Assembly (NCBI RefSeq): GCF_009827445.1
Contig: NZ_WTYI01000001.1
Coordinates: 1,144,381 to 1,208,380 of the forward strand
From: Qipengyuania aquimaris
GTDB lineage: Bacteria > Pseudomonadota > Alphaproteobacteria > Sphingomonadales > Sphingomonadaceae
Reading direction: 5' to 3'
Length of the DNA stretch: 64,000 bases
Numbering within the stretch: position 1 is the first letter of the stretch; every line of letters starts with the position of its first letter. The translations under genes and the position numbers were made by a program. The notes beneath the pieces were generated by a model. The model saw only the letters and a program-made list of their open reading frames with translations, did not search any database and was not told where the DNA came from. This document shows positions 17,649 to 27,855 of the stretch, piece after piece.

Positions 17649-19901
17649 ATGAAGGCCCAGATTTTGGCCACCACCGCCGCCGCAGCCCTGCTTGGCGGCT
17701 GCGTTACCATCAACACCGAAGAAGGTGATCCCTTGGCAGAACTGAAGGAAGCCCAGGCGTACAATCCGGATATTCCCGCCGGCACCGGCTATTTTGCCGA
17801 ACGCAGCGATCTGCCGCTTTACGCGCCGGACTTCACCAAGATCTCCGAAGACGATTATCTCCCCGCTTACGAGCAGGCGATGATGATCCACAAGGCCGAG
17901 ATCGAGGCGATCAAGAATAACCCGGCCGCCCCGAATTTCGAAAACACCATCGTCGCTATCGAAAAGGCCGGCAGCATGCTGGGCCGCATCAACACGGTGT
18001 TTTTTGCCCTGACCGGTTCGAATACGACCGATCGCCTTGACGAAATCAACACAGAGATCAGCCCCAAGCTGACCGAGCATTATGACTCGATCACGCTCGA
18101 CCCCGCACTCTTTGCCCGCGTCAAGGCCGTCTATGACAACCGCGCCGCGATGACGATGACGGTGGAAGACGCCAAGCTGCTCGAGACCACCTACGATACC
18201 ATGGTCCATGCCGGCGCGCTGCTGAGCGATGCCGAGCGCGAGCAGGTCAAGGCGATCAACTCGCAGCTCTCGACGCTGACGACCGAATTCAGCCAGGCAG
18301 CCCGCGCCGCGATGAGCGACCAGCCGGTCATCTTCGACACCCGTGAAGAGCTCGCCGGTCTGTCGGACAACGACATCAAGTCCGCTGCCGATCTGGCCAC
18401 CGAAAAGGGCTTTGACGGCAAATATGCCATCGCGCTCCAGAACACGACGCAGCAGCCGCTGCTGCCGAGCATGGAAAACCGCGCTGCCCGCGAAAAGCTG
18501 TTCATGGCGAGCTATCACCGCGCCGACGGGACGACCGATGTCGACACGCGCATGCTGATTGCCAAGATCGCCAAGCTGCGCGCCGACAAGGCCGCCCTGT
18601 TCGGTGAAGCCGACTGGGCCAGCTACGCCATGTGGGATCGCATGGCCGAAAAGCCGAAGACCGCGCTCGATTTCATGGAACAGATGGTCCCTGCCCTTGC
18701 CGCGACCCAGCGCCGTGAAGCGGCCCTGCTGACCGCCGCAATCGCTGCCGACGGCGGCGACTACGAAGTGAAGCCGTGGGACTGGTATCGCTATGCCAAC
18801 CGCATCAAGGCCGAACAGTTCGACCTCGATGAAGATGCGGTGATGGAATACTTCGTGCTCGACAAGGTGCTCGAGGACGGCGTGTTCTACATGGCCGAAA
18901 AGCTTTACGGCCTAACCTTCCAGAAGCGCACCGACCTGCCTGTCTATCACCCGGACGTGACGACCTACACCGTCTTCGACCGCGACGGCCGCGAACTGGG
19001 CATCTTCTATTTCGACCCGTTCCAGCGCCCGTCCAAGCGTGGCGGCGCTTGGATGAGCAACTTCGTGGAGCAGAGCCATTTGTATGGCACCAAGCCGGTG
19101 ATCTACAACGTGCTCAACATCCCGAAGGCACCGGCAGGCGAAGTCCAGCTGGTCAGCTTCGACTGGGTGAACACCACCTTCCACGAATTCGGCCACGCGC
19201 TGCACGGCTTCTTCGCCGACCAGCGGTATGAAAGCCTGTCGGGCACCGCCACGGCGCGCGACTTCGTGGAATATCCCAGCCAGGTCCACGAGATGTGGGC
19301 CACCTGGCCGAGCGTGCTGTCGAACTACGCCAAGCACTACGAAACCGGCGAGACCATTCCCGACGAGATGATCGAGAAGATCGAAGCCGCTGCAAAGTTC
19401 AACCAAGGCTATGATTTCGGCGAAGTCGTCGAAGCCGCCCTGCTCGACATGAAGTGGAGCGCGCTGTCGCCTGCCGAAGCAGCCGCTATCGATACGCCGG
19501 AAAAGGTCGACGCGTTCGAGCGTCGCTCGCTGGAAGAACTCGGCCTCGAGATCGACCTCGTGCCGCCGCGTTATCGCAGCACCTATTTCAGCCACATCTT
19601 CAGCTCGCCCGCGGGTTATTCCGCCGGCTATTACAGCTATCTGTGGACCGAGATGCTCGATCGCGACAGCCGCAAGTGGTTCATCGAGAACGGCGGCCTC
19701 ACGCGTGAGAACGGCGATCACTATCGCGCAACCGTGCTCAGCCGCGGCGGGACGATGGATTACTTCCAGATGTTCCAGAACTTCGCTGGCCGGGCACCCG
19801 ATGTGACCCCGATGCTCGAAGCGCGCGGCCTTGTCGCCGGTGACGAAGCAGCGGACAGCGAAGTGTCGGACGGCAAGCTTCCGGGTTCTGCCGTCAACTA
19901 A
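17649..19901 (+). CDS. dcp: M3 family metallopeptidase (peptidyl-dipeptidase Dcp-like), lipoprotein
   Basis: 750 aa from ATG 17649, with GGAGAG 3 nt before it. The N-terminus ends in LLGGC, a lipobox, so it is a lipid-anchored periplasmic form. The zinc site HEFGHALHGFF sits near residue 515, and the second Glu and surrounding FVEYPSQVHE match the M3/Dcp family, which removes C-terminal dipeptides from oligopeptides. The length fits the family (about 680-720 plus signal and linker). A terminator follows the stop. Confidence 0.93.
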   Translation: MKAQILATTAAAALLGGCVTINTEEGDPLAELKEAQAYNPDIPAGTGYFAERSDLPLYAPDFTKISEDDYLPAYEQAMMIHKAEIEAIKNNPAAPNFENTIVAIEKAGSMLGRINTVFFALTGSNTTDRLDEINTEISPKLTEHYDSITLDPALFARVKAVYDNRAAMTMTVEDAKLLETTYDTMVHAGALLSDAEREQVKAINSQLSTLTTEFSQAARAAMSDQPVIFDTREELAGLSDNDIKSAADLATEKGFDGKYAIALQNTTQQPLLPSMENRAAREKLFMASYHRADGTTDVDTRMLIAKIAKLRADKAALFGEADWASYAMWDRMAEKPKTALDFMEQMVPALAATQRREAALLTAAIAADGGDYEVKPWDWYRYANRIKAEQFDLDEDAVMEYFVLDKVLEDGVFYMAEKLYGLTFQKRTDLPVYHPDVTTYTVFDRDGRELGIFYFDPFQRPSKRGGAWMSNFVEQSHLYGTKPVIYNVLNIPKAPAGEVQLVSFDWVNTTFHEFGHALHGFFADQRYESLSGTATARDFVEYPSQVHEMWATWPSVLSNYAKHYETGETIPDEMIEKIEAAAKFNQGYDFGEVVEAALLDMKWSALSPAEAAAIDTPEKVDAFERRSLEELGLEIDLVPPRYRSTYFSHIFSSPAGYSAGYYSYLWTEMLDRDSRKWFIENGGLTRENGDHYRATVLSRGGTMDYFQMFQNFAGRAPDVTPMLEARGLVAGDEAADSEVSDGKLPGSAVN

Positions 19902-19920
19902 GGCTGATCGTCAGCGTAAA

Positions 19921-20241
19921 TCAGCAAAGGCCGGGCCGTTTGGTCCGGCCTTTTCTTTTGCCCCGCCATGCGAGTGACTTGTCGTTGAGCTGGTCCATGT
20001 CCAGCGCCCCGGCAATGGCCTGTTCGCCAAGGGCAATCGCCAGCCCCAGCTGTTCATCGGTCGCATTGCGATAAGCAGGCGAAGCGATAGTTTCACGCCA
20101 GGGGCCGCCCGTGGCATTGTCGAGCAGGATGCGCTGGAAGCAGTGGTCGAGATGTACCGGCCACTCGCGCGCGCCGGAAAGTGCAGGCAGTTCCTCGCGC
20201 GTCAGGGCGAACCAGCGCTGGACTAGATGATCGGCAGCCAT
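19921..20241 (-). CDS. Small conserved-looking protein at the end of the cobalamin uptake operon
   Basis: 106 aa, cytosolic. It opens with RWFALTREELP and has a central HCFQRILLDNATGG stretch. I think similar small proteins in sphingomonads are sometimes named GNAT-related, but no acetyltransferase motif is visible, so I do not adopt that name. It starts 14 nt after btuD in the same direction, so it is likely the fifth gene under the riboswitch. The basic tail is encoded by the terminator stem. Confidence 0.65.
   Translation of the reverse strand: MAADHLVQRWFALTREELPALSGAREWPVHLDHCFQRILLDNATGGPWRETIASPAYRNATDEQLGLAIALGEQAIAGALDMDQLNDKSLAWRGKRKGRTKRPGLC
19926..19956 (+). terminator. Bidirectional terminator between the M3 peptidase and the cobalamin operon
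   Basis: The stem AAAGGCCGG/CCGGCCTTT with a 10-nt loop is followed by TTTCTTTTG on the + strand and preceded by A-rich bases that would serve as T-run on the minus strand. It lies inside the last codons of the minus-strand gene at 19921-20241. Confidence 0.75.
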
Positions 20242-20255
20242 GGCCGGTCAACGGG

Positions 20256-20984
20256 TCACAGCGGCATGAGTGCCATGCGACCGCCGCGCTCGATCCATTC
20301 GACCTGCGTTTGCCAGACGCGCTCTACCACCTCGGCGGCAAGCGCGCGGTGCGGCTCATCGTCCGCCGCCAGTGTCCCTTCGTCCAGCACGATCACGCGG
20401 TCCGCATGGTTCATGGCATGGGACAGGTCATGCAGCACCAGAACCACGCCGATGCCGCTGTCGGCGGCTCGGCGCAGGTGTTTGAGCAGGGCCAGCTGGT
20501 GCCCGATGTCGAGCGCAGCCAGCGGTTCGTCGGCGAGAATCCATTGCGGCTCTCCCGCAAGCACGCGGGCCAGCAGGACACGCGCTGTCTCCCCGCCGGA
20601 CAATGATTGCGCACGACGGTCGGCCAGATGCTCTACGTCGAGTGCCCGCAACGCGGCCTCTACTGGCTCGGTGCGCTTGTCGCCATGCGGCATCCGGCCC
20701 AATTCGACGAGCCGGCGGACCGGCACGTCCCAGGATACGGTATGCTCCTGCGGCAGATAGCCGATTGCCTGTGCACGCTCGCGCGGCTGGTAGGACACAA
20801 GGTCCCTGTCGCCGAGCCCGATAGCGCCGGAATCGACGTCGAGAAGTCCCGCCAACGCTTCGAGAAGGCTCGACTTGCCCGCCCCGTTGGGGCCGCAGAT
20901 CGCGGTGATTTCCCCGGGCCGCAGGCTCAGGCTGACATGGGCGAGCCTGTCCTCAAGCACGAGGTCGCGTGCTTCCAGCATCAT
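20256..20984 (-). CDS. btuD: Vitamin B12 ABC transporter ATP-binding protein
   Basis: 242 aa from ATG 20984, whose first bases overlap the permease stop (ATGA-type). Walker A GPNGAGKSS is near residue 30, the signature SLSGGETARV is near 130, and Walker B ILADEPLAALD follows. The Q-loop reads YLPQEH. It powers cobalamin import through the inner membrane. Other FecCDE-type substrates share this family; the B12 assignment comes from the upstream riboswitch and BtuB/BtuF-like partners. Confidence 0.88.
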   Translation of the reverse strand: MMLEARDLVLEDRLAHVSLSLRPGEITAICGPNGAGKSSLLEALAGLLDVDSGAIGLGDRDLVSYQPRERAQAIGYLPQEHTVSWDVPVRRLVELGRMPHGDKRTEPVEAALRALDVEHLADRRAQSLSGGETARVLLARVLAGEPQWILADEPLAALDIGHQLALLKHLRRAADSGIGVVLVLHDLSHAMNHADRVIVLDEGTLAADDEPHRALAAEVVERVWQTQVEWIERGGRMALMPL

Positions 20985-21934
20985 GCCAGCCCCTTCCGCA
21001 TGCGCAGCAGCAGCCACAGGAAGAAGGGCGCACCGAGCAGGCTCAATGCAATGCCCAGCCGCAGTTCGGTGACCAGCGGGAGGATGCGCACCACGCTATC
21101 CGCAACAAGCACCAGCAAGGCGCCCGCCAGCGCGCTCGGCAGGATTAGCTGCGAAGGCCGCCGATCCGTAAGCGGCCGCACGAGATGGGGGACGATGAGC
21201 CCGACGAAGCCGATAATGCCTGCAACCGCGACACCCGCTCCCACAGTGAGGCCGACGCCAAGGATCAGGAGCCACAACAGCCGGTTGGTATCGACACCAA
21301 GCGAGCGTGCAACCGGCTCTCCCAAGGTCAGCGCATCGAGGCCCGCACCTGCGCGCATCAGTAATACCATGCCGAGCAAGACCATCGGCCCGGCAAGCCA
21401 CACCTCGCGCCAGCTGCGGTCGGTCAGCGCGCCGTTCAGCCACAGCACGATCTCGCTCATAGCAAAGGCATTAGGAGACATGGAGATAGCCAGTGCAGTC
21501 AGCGCGCCCGCGAGGCTCGCCACCATGAGGCCAGCCAGCGTGAACAGGGCGATGCCCCCGGTGCGCCCGGCAATCAGGGCGAGCAGCGCCATCGCCCCGC
21601 CCGCACCGACCAGCGCGAAGAGCGGCAGCAGCCACGCGCTCGCGGTGAAGCCGAAGAAGAGAGCCGTGACCGCGCCCAGCGCCGCACCAGGCGCGATGCC
21701 AAACAGGCCGGGATCGGCCAGCGGATTGCGAAGGTATCCCTGCATGGCCGCGCCGGCCGACCCAAGCCCCGCTCCCACTACGATTGCCAGCACGGCACGC
21801 GGCAGGCGGAGCTCGCCAAGGATGAGGGCGGCGTTGGGCGTGGTTGCCGGGTCGATCCACACCCTTCCCGCAAGCAGCGATAGCGGTAAGGCAATCGCCA
21901 GCAGTGCGGCCATGACGAGGACGGCGCGATTCAC
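20981..21934 (-). CDS. btuC: Vitamin B12 ABC transporter permease
   Basis: 317 aa from GTG 21934, which overlaps the btuF stop (GTGA). About ten hydrophobic helices are present. LRLPRAVLAIVVGAGLGSAG and MQGYLRNPLADPGLFGI are typical of FecCD/BtuC permeases. A farther in-frame ATG at 21997 would extend into btuF and adds a hydrophilic leader unlike the family, so GTG is preferred. Confidence 0.88.
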   Translation of the reverse strand: MNRAVLVMAALLAIALPLSLLAGRVWIDPATTPNAALILGELRLPRAVLAIVVGAGLGSAGAAMQGYLRNPLADPGLFGIAPGAALGAVTALFFGFTASAWLLPLFALVGAGGAMALLALIAGRTGGIALFTLAGLMVASLAGALTALAISMSPNAFAMSEIVLWLNGALTDRSWREVWLAGPMVLLGMVLLMRAGAGLDALTLGEPVARSLGVDTNRLLWLLILGVGLTVGAGVAVAGIIGFVGLIVPHLVRPLTDRRPSQLILPSALAGALLVLVADSVVRILPLVTELRLGIALSLLGAPFFLWLLLRMRKGLA

Positions 21935-22743
21935 GACACGTCCTGCCGGATTTGCGCCAGCCGTTCCGCAGCACGGATGATCGTCGGGCCGCCGCAATAG
22001 AGGAGGCTCGTGTTGAAATTCTCGCGACGCATCTGCAGCAGGCCGGACAGGACAGGATGGCGCTGCCCCGCCTCGCTGCCCGCTATCAGCAAGACTTCGG
22101 GAGGGTCGGCGACGACTTGTTCCAGCGCGAGGTAGTCCGCCTGCGCCATTCCCCTGGCAGCGCTGTAGCTTTCGAAGCCCGTCCGCCGCAGCAGATCGCT
22201 GATGAGCGCGCCCTCACCCGGGACAATGCCCGAGGGTTGCCATAGGGCGGCTTCGACCGGCCTGCCGTCGGCAACAGCACCCGTAAGCGCGCGCTCGATC
22301 GAAGCGACCAGGGATTCTCCGCTCGCGGGATTGCCCGTCAGGCGCGCAAGTTGGCGCACCTGCTCGATGCTTTCCTCCACGCTCGCAACGCTGCCGAAGG
22401 TTTCGACCCTCATCCCCAGATCATCAAGCGCCGCCCGCGTTGCAGGGGCGATGAAAGTCGAGGCCACGACAATGTCGGGTTCAAGGGCGAGGATTTCCTC
22501 CACCGTGCCGCCCGTCGAGGCATATCGTGCCGCAACCTCCGGCTCCATCGAACTCGCGCGCGGGTCCTTGCTATAGTGCGAGATTGCCAGCAGCTGTTCG
22601 GGATCGGTGACCTCCGCAAGGATCGCGTCCGTGCAAGGGTTCAGGCTGACGAGCTTGGGCTTTTCGCCGCCATGGTCCCCTAGCTCCTGGCCGCCCGAAC
22701 AGGCGGCCAGGAACAGGAACAAGGTGGGCGCGATGCGCTTCAC
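21931..22743 (-). CDS. btuF: Cobalamin-binding periplasmic protein
   Basis: 270 aa. A lipobox-like FLAAC ends the signal sequence, so it is probably lipid-anchored. It has the two-lobed helical-backbone binding protein pattern: VSLNPCTDAIL, the LLAISHYS segment, then LEPDIVVAS. It overlaps btuB by 4 nt (ATGA) and btuC by 4 nt. It delivers B12 from BtuB to BtuCD. Confidence 0.87.
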   Translation of the reverse strand: MKRIAPTLFLFLAACSGGQELGDHGGEKPKLVSLNPCTDAILAEVTDPEQLLAISHYSKDPRASSMEPEVAARYASTGGTVEEILALEPDIVVASTFIAPATRAALDDLGMRVETFGSVASVEESIEQVRQLARLTGNPASGESLVASIERALTGAVADGRPVEAALWQPSGIVPGEGALISDLLRRTGFESYSAARGMAQADYLALEQVVADPPEVLLIAGSEAGQRHPVLSGLLQMRRENFNTSLLYCGGPTIIRAAERLAQIRQDVS

Positions 22744-24686
22744 ATCTGCGCCCTTAGCCCGACGAACGCGCCTCTGCCCGGCGTCTGATAGCCGGATACG
22801 AGGCGGTAATCGGTATCGAACACGTTCTCGACCCGCCCGAACAGTTCCAGGCTCTCGCCGATATCGAACGCGGCCCTAAGATCGAGGATCTCGTATCCGT
22901 CGAGTTCCACGGTGTTCGCCGCGTTGTCGAAGGACGAGCCCGAGAAGCGCAGGTCGGCGCCCAGCTTCAACCCGAAACCGCTTTCCCAATCGGCGAACAG
23001 GGTGCCGAAATGCTGCGGCCTGCGTGCGAGCTCGAGACCGCTCCCGCGATCCTCTGCATCCACCAGCGCGTATACACCCGACAGGCGGAGCGAGTTCGTC
23101 ACATCGAAACCCGCTTCCGCCTCGATGCCCTGCGCGCGGGCGCGGTCGGTGTTCTGGTAAACGCCGAACGGCCGGTCGGGCGTGAAGGCAAAGCCGATCA
23201 GATTATCGCTGTCGCGCCGAAAGCCAGTCAGCGCGAGGTACAGGCCGAGATCGCGGCGACCACGCTCGATGCCGATGTCGAAACTGGTGCTCTCCTCCGG
23301 TTCGAGCTCGGTATTCCCGTAGAAGGACAGCAATTGGTATAGCGTCGGCGCCTTAAACCCTTCGCCAAGGCTGGCCCGCACGCGCCAATCGTCGCCGAAA
23401 CCATAGCTGACATCGCCGCCAAAGCTGGTCGACGTGCCGAATTGCTCATGATCGTCGATCCGTCCGCCGACATGGATGGCAAGGCGGCCCATCACCCAGC
23501 CGAGCTGACCGTAGAAACCCGCAATGCCCGTCTCGGCAGGAGCGTCGAAATTCGTCTCGAACTCGGTCCATTCCTTCTCTCCGCCGAAAGCGAAGCTGAG
23601 CCCGCCCAGAAGGCGGTATTCGCCGCGCAGCTGCACGCGCTCGGACTTGCCCTTGCTGCCGAAGGTGACACCGCCGTCCTCACCGAGATTGTCGCGCTCG
23701 GTGCCCGAGAGGCTGTAGGCTGCGCGCAAGGTCAAATCATTGCCGTAGTACGCAAGGCCGATGTCGCCCCAGTGGCGGCGCGTTTCCTGCGTTTCCAGGG
23801 TATCGGCCAGGGCGAATGAGGGAGGCGGGAAGCCGTCTATGTCGAGCTTTCCCTCGCTCCAGTTGAGGTGGGTGAAAATTTCCAGACTGTCGGTCAGGTC
23901 GAGGAAGCCGACACCTCCGATTGCAAACTGCTGGAAACCGTCCGCCTCGGTGCCATTCGCGGCGGCGGAAAAACCGTCGCTCGTGAACCATGACCCATTG
24001 AGCCCGACATAGGCTTTTTCACCGCTTACCCCGGTCGCGACATTCGCCCGGAAGGTCTCGCGCGCACCATACTCCAGCGTACCCTTCATACCCGTTTCGG
24101 CGCGGGTGGAGATGTCCATGACACCGCCGATCGCCTCGCTTCCCCAGATGGTCGAGTTTGACCCCCTCAGGATATCGAACTTACCCGCCATTCCGGTGAG
24201 CTGGTTGCCGAAATCGAAGCCGCCACCCGGCGCGGCCGGATCGGCCACCCTGACGCCGTCGACCAGCACCAGGACCTGGTCGGCACTGGCACCGCGAATG
24301 TTGACGCCGGTGAAACCGCCGACCCCGCCATTGCGCGAGAAGGAGAGGCCGGGTGTCCTTTGCAACACGCGCGTTGCGTCGCCGCCTTGCACGCTTTCGA
24401 TCTCGTCGCGCTCGATAATCGTGACCGCCTGTCCCGTGTTCTCGATGGCGGTGGAAAGACCATTAGCGGTCACCGTGATCTGAGGGACCAGCATGTCAGC
24501 GATTACGATCGGTTCGGGCCACTCGCGCTCTATGCGGGTACCGTAGTGCGCTTGGTCATCGACTTCCTTTGCCTGTTCGGCATCTTGTGCAGCGATGATT
24601 TCCGCCAGCGCGTCCTCGCTTGCCGATTGCGCAGCAGCGGCGGCCGGGAAAGTGGAAACAGTAATCAGAAACAGGTATTTATACAC
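22740..24686 (-). CDS. btuB: TonB-dependent cobalamin receptor
   Basis: 648 aa from GTG 24686, chosen because AGGAGG (24691-24696 on + as CCTCCT) stands 4 nt before it and the product begins with a clean signal peptide (cleavage after AAAAAQS region). A TonB-box-like PQITVTA follows, then the plug domain (IRGASADQVLVLVDGVRV) and a 22-strand barrel ending in an aromatic-poor QM. The ATG at 24701 is upstream of the Shine-Dalgarno and 24851 lies in the riboswitch, so both are rejected. Control is by the cobalamin riboswitch directly upstream. Confidence 0.9.
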   Translation of the reverse strand: MYKYLFLITVSTFPAAAAAQSASEDALAEIIAAQDAEQAKEVDDQAHYGTRIEREWPEPIVIADMLVPQITVTANGLSTAIENTGQAVTIIERDEIESVQGGDATRVLQRTPGLSFSRNGGVGGFTGVNIRGASADQVLVLVDGVRVADPAAPGGGFDFGNQLTGMAGKFDILRGSNSTIWGSEAIGGVMDISTRAETGMKGTLEYGARETFRANVATGVSGEKAYVGLNGSWFTSDGFSAAANGTEADGFQQFAIGGVGFLDLTDSLEIFTHLNWSEGKLDIDGFPPPSFALADTLETQETRRHWGDIGLAYYGNDLTLRAAYSLSGTERDNLGEDGGVTFGSKGKSERVQLRGEYRLLGGLSFAFGGEKEWTEFETNFDAPAETGIAGFYGQLGWVMGRLAIHVGGRIDDHEQFGTSTSFGGDVSYGFGDDWRVRASLGEGFKAPTLYQLLSFYGNTELEPEESTSFDIGIERGRRDLGLYLALTGFRRDSDNLIGFAFTPDRPFGVYQNTDRARAQGIEAEAGFDVTNSLRLSGVYALVDAEDRGSGLELARRPQHFGTLFADWESGFGLKLGADLRFSGSSFDNAANTVELDGYEILDLRAAFDIGESLELFGRVENVFDTDYRLVSGYQTPGRGAFVGLRAQM

Positions 24687-24787
24687 GAAACCTCCTATCA
24701 TGAACGAACTGCCGCTCATGACGGGAGGGAGCAGGATCGCTTCCATCCGCGTTTGCCATCGGTGCACCCCGCCCGTGGCCGAACGAC

Positions 24788-24960
24788 TGGTACAGGCAGG
24801 TCTCCTGGCTCGCCGGATCAACGCTTTCCCGCCGCCTTCCCACCCCCGCAAGGGGGCAGTGGCATCTGGCGGGATCGCTCCCCGGTCACAGTTGCGGGGG
24901 CAGCCGGGGCTTCCTCACCCCGTTCCCTCTTAGGTCCGCCTTCGCGGACAACCCGTACCA
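24788..24960 (-). promoter_or_regulatory. Cobalamin (B12) riboswitch
   Basis: On the minus strand a P1 stem TGGTAC/GTACCA (24955-24960 with 24788-24793) encloses the conserved core: TAAGAGGGAA, GCTGCCCCCGCAACTGT and the B12-box AGCCAGGAGACCTGCCTG. These are the hallmark elements of the cobalamin riboswitch class. It precedes btuB by about 100 nt. CCTCCC on the minus strand (24723-24728) could pair with the btuB AGGAGG, which would allow translational shut-off; this last point is inference. Confidence 0.93.
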
Positions 24961-25052
24961 ATAACCGCGCCAATAGGGTGGGTTCGCAGGGCGGGCAAGT
25001 GCCTTGCTATTAACCTTTCCCCGCTATGCGATCCTGCGGTATGGAGCGCGTC

Positions 25053-26123
25053 ATGCAGCATCGGGATACACCAGTGTCGAGCAGGAGGGCTGCGCGCGAG
25101 GCGCAGGCCCGCTCGCGCCGCCAGATGCTGCGGCGGGTGGCAGTGGTGATCCTTGCAATCGCCCTGCCCACGGCTGCTGCGCAGGGTGCATGGCCCGGCT
25201 TTGCCAAGGCCATGGGCATCGCGCAGGGCGAGCCGCCGGTCCAGCCCATGCCGTTCGAGATTGCAGGCCAGAGCTTTCCGGGCTCGGCATTCTATTATCT
25301 CGACCAGCCGCCCGAACAGGTGATCGACCTTGCCGAGCTTCGCGTGTCCGAAGGCAACCTCGATACCGAACGCTTTACCGAACGCTTCGGAGCGGCTGCC
25401 ACCGCACGGGCCTTCCAGAGCGCGGGGAGCGGGATCGACAAGGCACGCGCGCTTCGGTGCCTGTCCATGGCCGTCTATTACGAAGCCGCCAGCGAAAGCC
25501 AGGCGGGGCAGGAAGCCGTCGCGCAAGTCGTCCTCAACCGGGTCTCGCACCCCGCCTATCCGGCAAGTATCTGCGGGGTCGTATTCCAGGGGTCGGAGCG
25601 CAAGACCGGTTGCCAGTTCACCTTCACCTGTGACGGCTCACTCAATCGCCAGCCATCGCGCGCCGGCTGGGCCAGAGCGCAATCGGTGGCCCTCGCCGCC
25701 TTGTCGGGGCATGTATTCCAAGCGGTCGGCCTCGCGACCCATTATCACACCCACGCCGTCAATCCGTACTGGGCGAGCAGCCTCGACCTGATCGGCTCGA
25801 TCGGCGCGCACCGTTTCTATCGCTGGAAGGGCAGCGCAGGCCGCGCAGCCGCATTTTCGGGGGCCTATGCGGGCGGAGAACCGCTGGCCTTGCCGAATAC
25901 GTCGAGCGCTTCGCCCCTGCCCTCGCAGGCAGCATTGGGCAGCGTGCCCCCTCCTCCCGCAGATCCCGTGATCGGAGCGACCATCGCGCCCGAACCCAAG
26001 GTCGGCGAGACCAGCGCCGCAGAGGTGGTCGGCTCTCCGCAGTCCGGCGACGTGAAGCCTGAATATCGCAACAGTGGGCGGTGGATCAGGGAGCCCGGCG
26101 CGCGAAAAAAGACAGCGGAATAG
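25053..26123 (+). CDS. Cell wall hydrolase, SleB family
   Basis: 356 aa from ATG 25053, preferred over 25026 and 25041 because GGAG lies 6 nt upstream. A basic N-terminus is followed by a signal-anchor (about residues 28-45). The SleB/Hydrolase_2 domain is at about 135-255: LRCLSMAVYYEAASES, GQEAVAQVVLNRV, then the Cys-bearing CQFTFTCDGSL. The tail is Pro/Ser-rich and disordered. Family members act on peptidoglycan as putative lytic enzymes. It diverges from the cobalamin operon. Confidence 0.9.
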   Translation: MQHRDTPVSSRRAAREAQARSRRQMLRRVAVVILAIALPTAAAQGAWPGFAKAMGIAQGEPPVQPMPFEIAGQSFPGSAFYYLDQPPEQVIDLAELRVSEGNLDTERFTERFGAAATARAFQSAGSGIDKARALRCLSMAVYYEAASESQAGQEAVAQVVLNRVSHPAYPASICGVVFQGSERKTGCQFTFTCDGSLNRQPSRAGWARAQSVALAALSGHVFQAVGLATHYHTHAVNPYWASSLDLIGSIGAHRFYRWKGSAGRAAAFSGAYAGGEPLALPNTSSASPLPSQAALGSVPPPPADPVIGATIAPEPKVGETSAAEVVGSPQSGDVKPEYRNSGRWIREPGARKKTAE

Positions 26124-26244
26124 GCATTTAACTTCTTTTCAAGCATACCGCGGAACCGAAGTTTAGCGGCTGCCGCTTATACCGTCTCCCGAAGCCGGGC
26201 CGCGAGGGTAGATAGACCCGCGGCAGCACAGGAGGATCGCGTTC

Positions 26245-26577
26245 ATGCCAGTTCATTTTGCCGCCGCGCGCTCAGCCGCGCGCTCCCCCGTTGCGCGCAT
26301 ACTCGCTAAGCCGTCGCCGGGGATTGCGGTAAACGACAATGATTATCCGGTCGGTGAACCCTTCCCGATGGAGAGCCTGCGCGATGCGTTGATGCATTTC
26401 GCGGAACACGGGATGGGCGCCGCAAAGGAAGCACATCGCCTAGCACGTGTCGCGCATGAAGCTGACAATGTCGGTGATCGCGAACACTGGGCTGGCATCT
26501 GCCGCACACTGGATGCCCGGGAAGCCAGCGAATTCGAGCGCGCGCTCATCTCGCAGGATGCGCCGCTGATAGGTTGA
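26245..26577 (+). CDS. Hypothetical protein
   Basis: 110 aa behind a strong AGGAGG. The first 30 residues are Ala/Arg-rich. The C-terminal part is an amphipathic helical run (ALMHFAEHGMGAAKEAHRLAR onward in two pieces) of unknown function. A terminator follows, so it is probably a single-gene unit. Confidence 0.65.
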   Translation: MPVHFAAARSAARSPVARILAKPSPGIAVNDNDYPVGEPFPMESLRDALMHFAEHGMGAAKEAHRLARVAHEADNVGDREHWAGICRTLDAREASEFERALISQDAPLIG

Positions 26578-26622
26578 GCCTGTCGCTTCGCCTCACCTGA
26601 ATGGGGCGACGGCAAAAGTACT

Positions 26623-26660
26623 GGCCGCGCGGAACCTGAAAGCCGCGCGGCCATTTCTTT
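26623..26660 (+). terminator. Rho-independent terminator
   Basis: Perfect 10-bp arms GGCCGCGCGG (26623-26632) and CCGCGCGGCC (26643-26652) are followed by ATTTCTTT. They end the 110-aa gene and insulate the mdh operon. Confidence 0.8.
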
Positions 26661-26695
26661 GTCACCTCCCCGCGGAAAACTGCCGTTATTGCTAC

Positions 26696-26710
26696 TGCGA
26701 ACTATTTGCA
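26696..26710. promoter_or_regulatory. Possible Fur/Mur-type operator upstream of mdh
   Basis: TGCGAACTATTTGCA has near-palindromic half sites (TGCGAA and TTTGCA, one mismatch) like the TGCAAAT-n-ATTTGCA style of box described for alphaproteobacterial Fur/Mur. An overlapping dyad AACTAT/ATAGTT is also present (26699-26718). It lies 160 nt before mdh. The match is by eye; the regulator is inferred. Confidence 0.35.
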
Positions 26711-26821
26711 AAGATAGTTGTCGCATGCGACCTTTTGCCGGTTGCATTCCTATGCTCCGGGGCCTAGGTCGCCCTTCGAACACCGGGCGCGCGTACCCAC
26801 GCGGGACTCCACGCGCCATAG

Positions 26822-27832
<1,011 letters not shown>

Positions 27833-27855
27833 GCTGGCAGGAACGGAGACTTCTC

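Noticed and set aside
22740-24851. Longer btuB start at 24851 or ATG 24701
   Set aside because: The first lies in the B12 riboswitch; the second is upstream of the only good Shine-Dalgarno and lengthens the signal peptide oddly.
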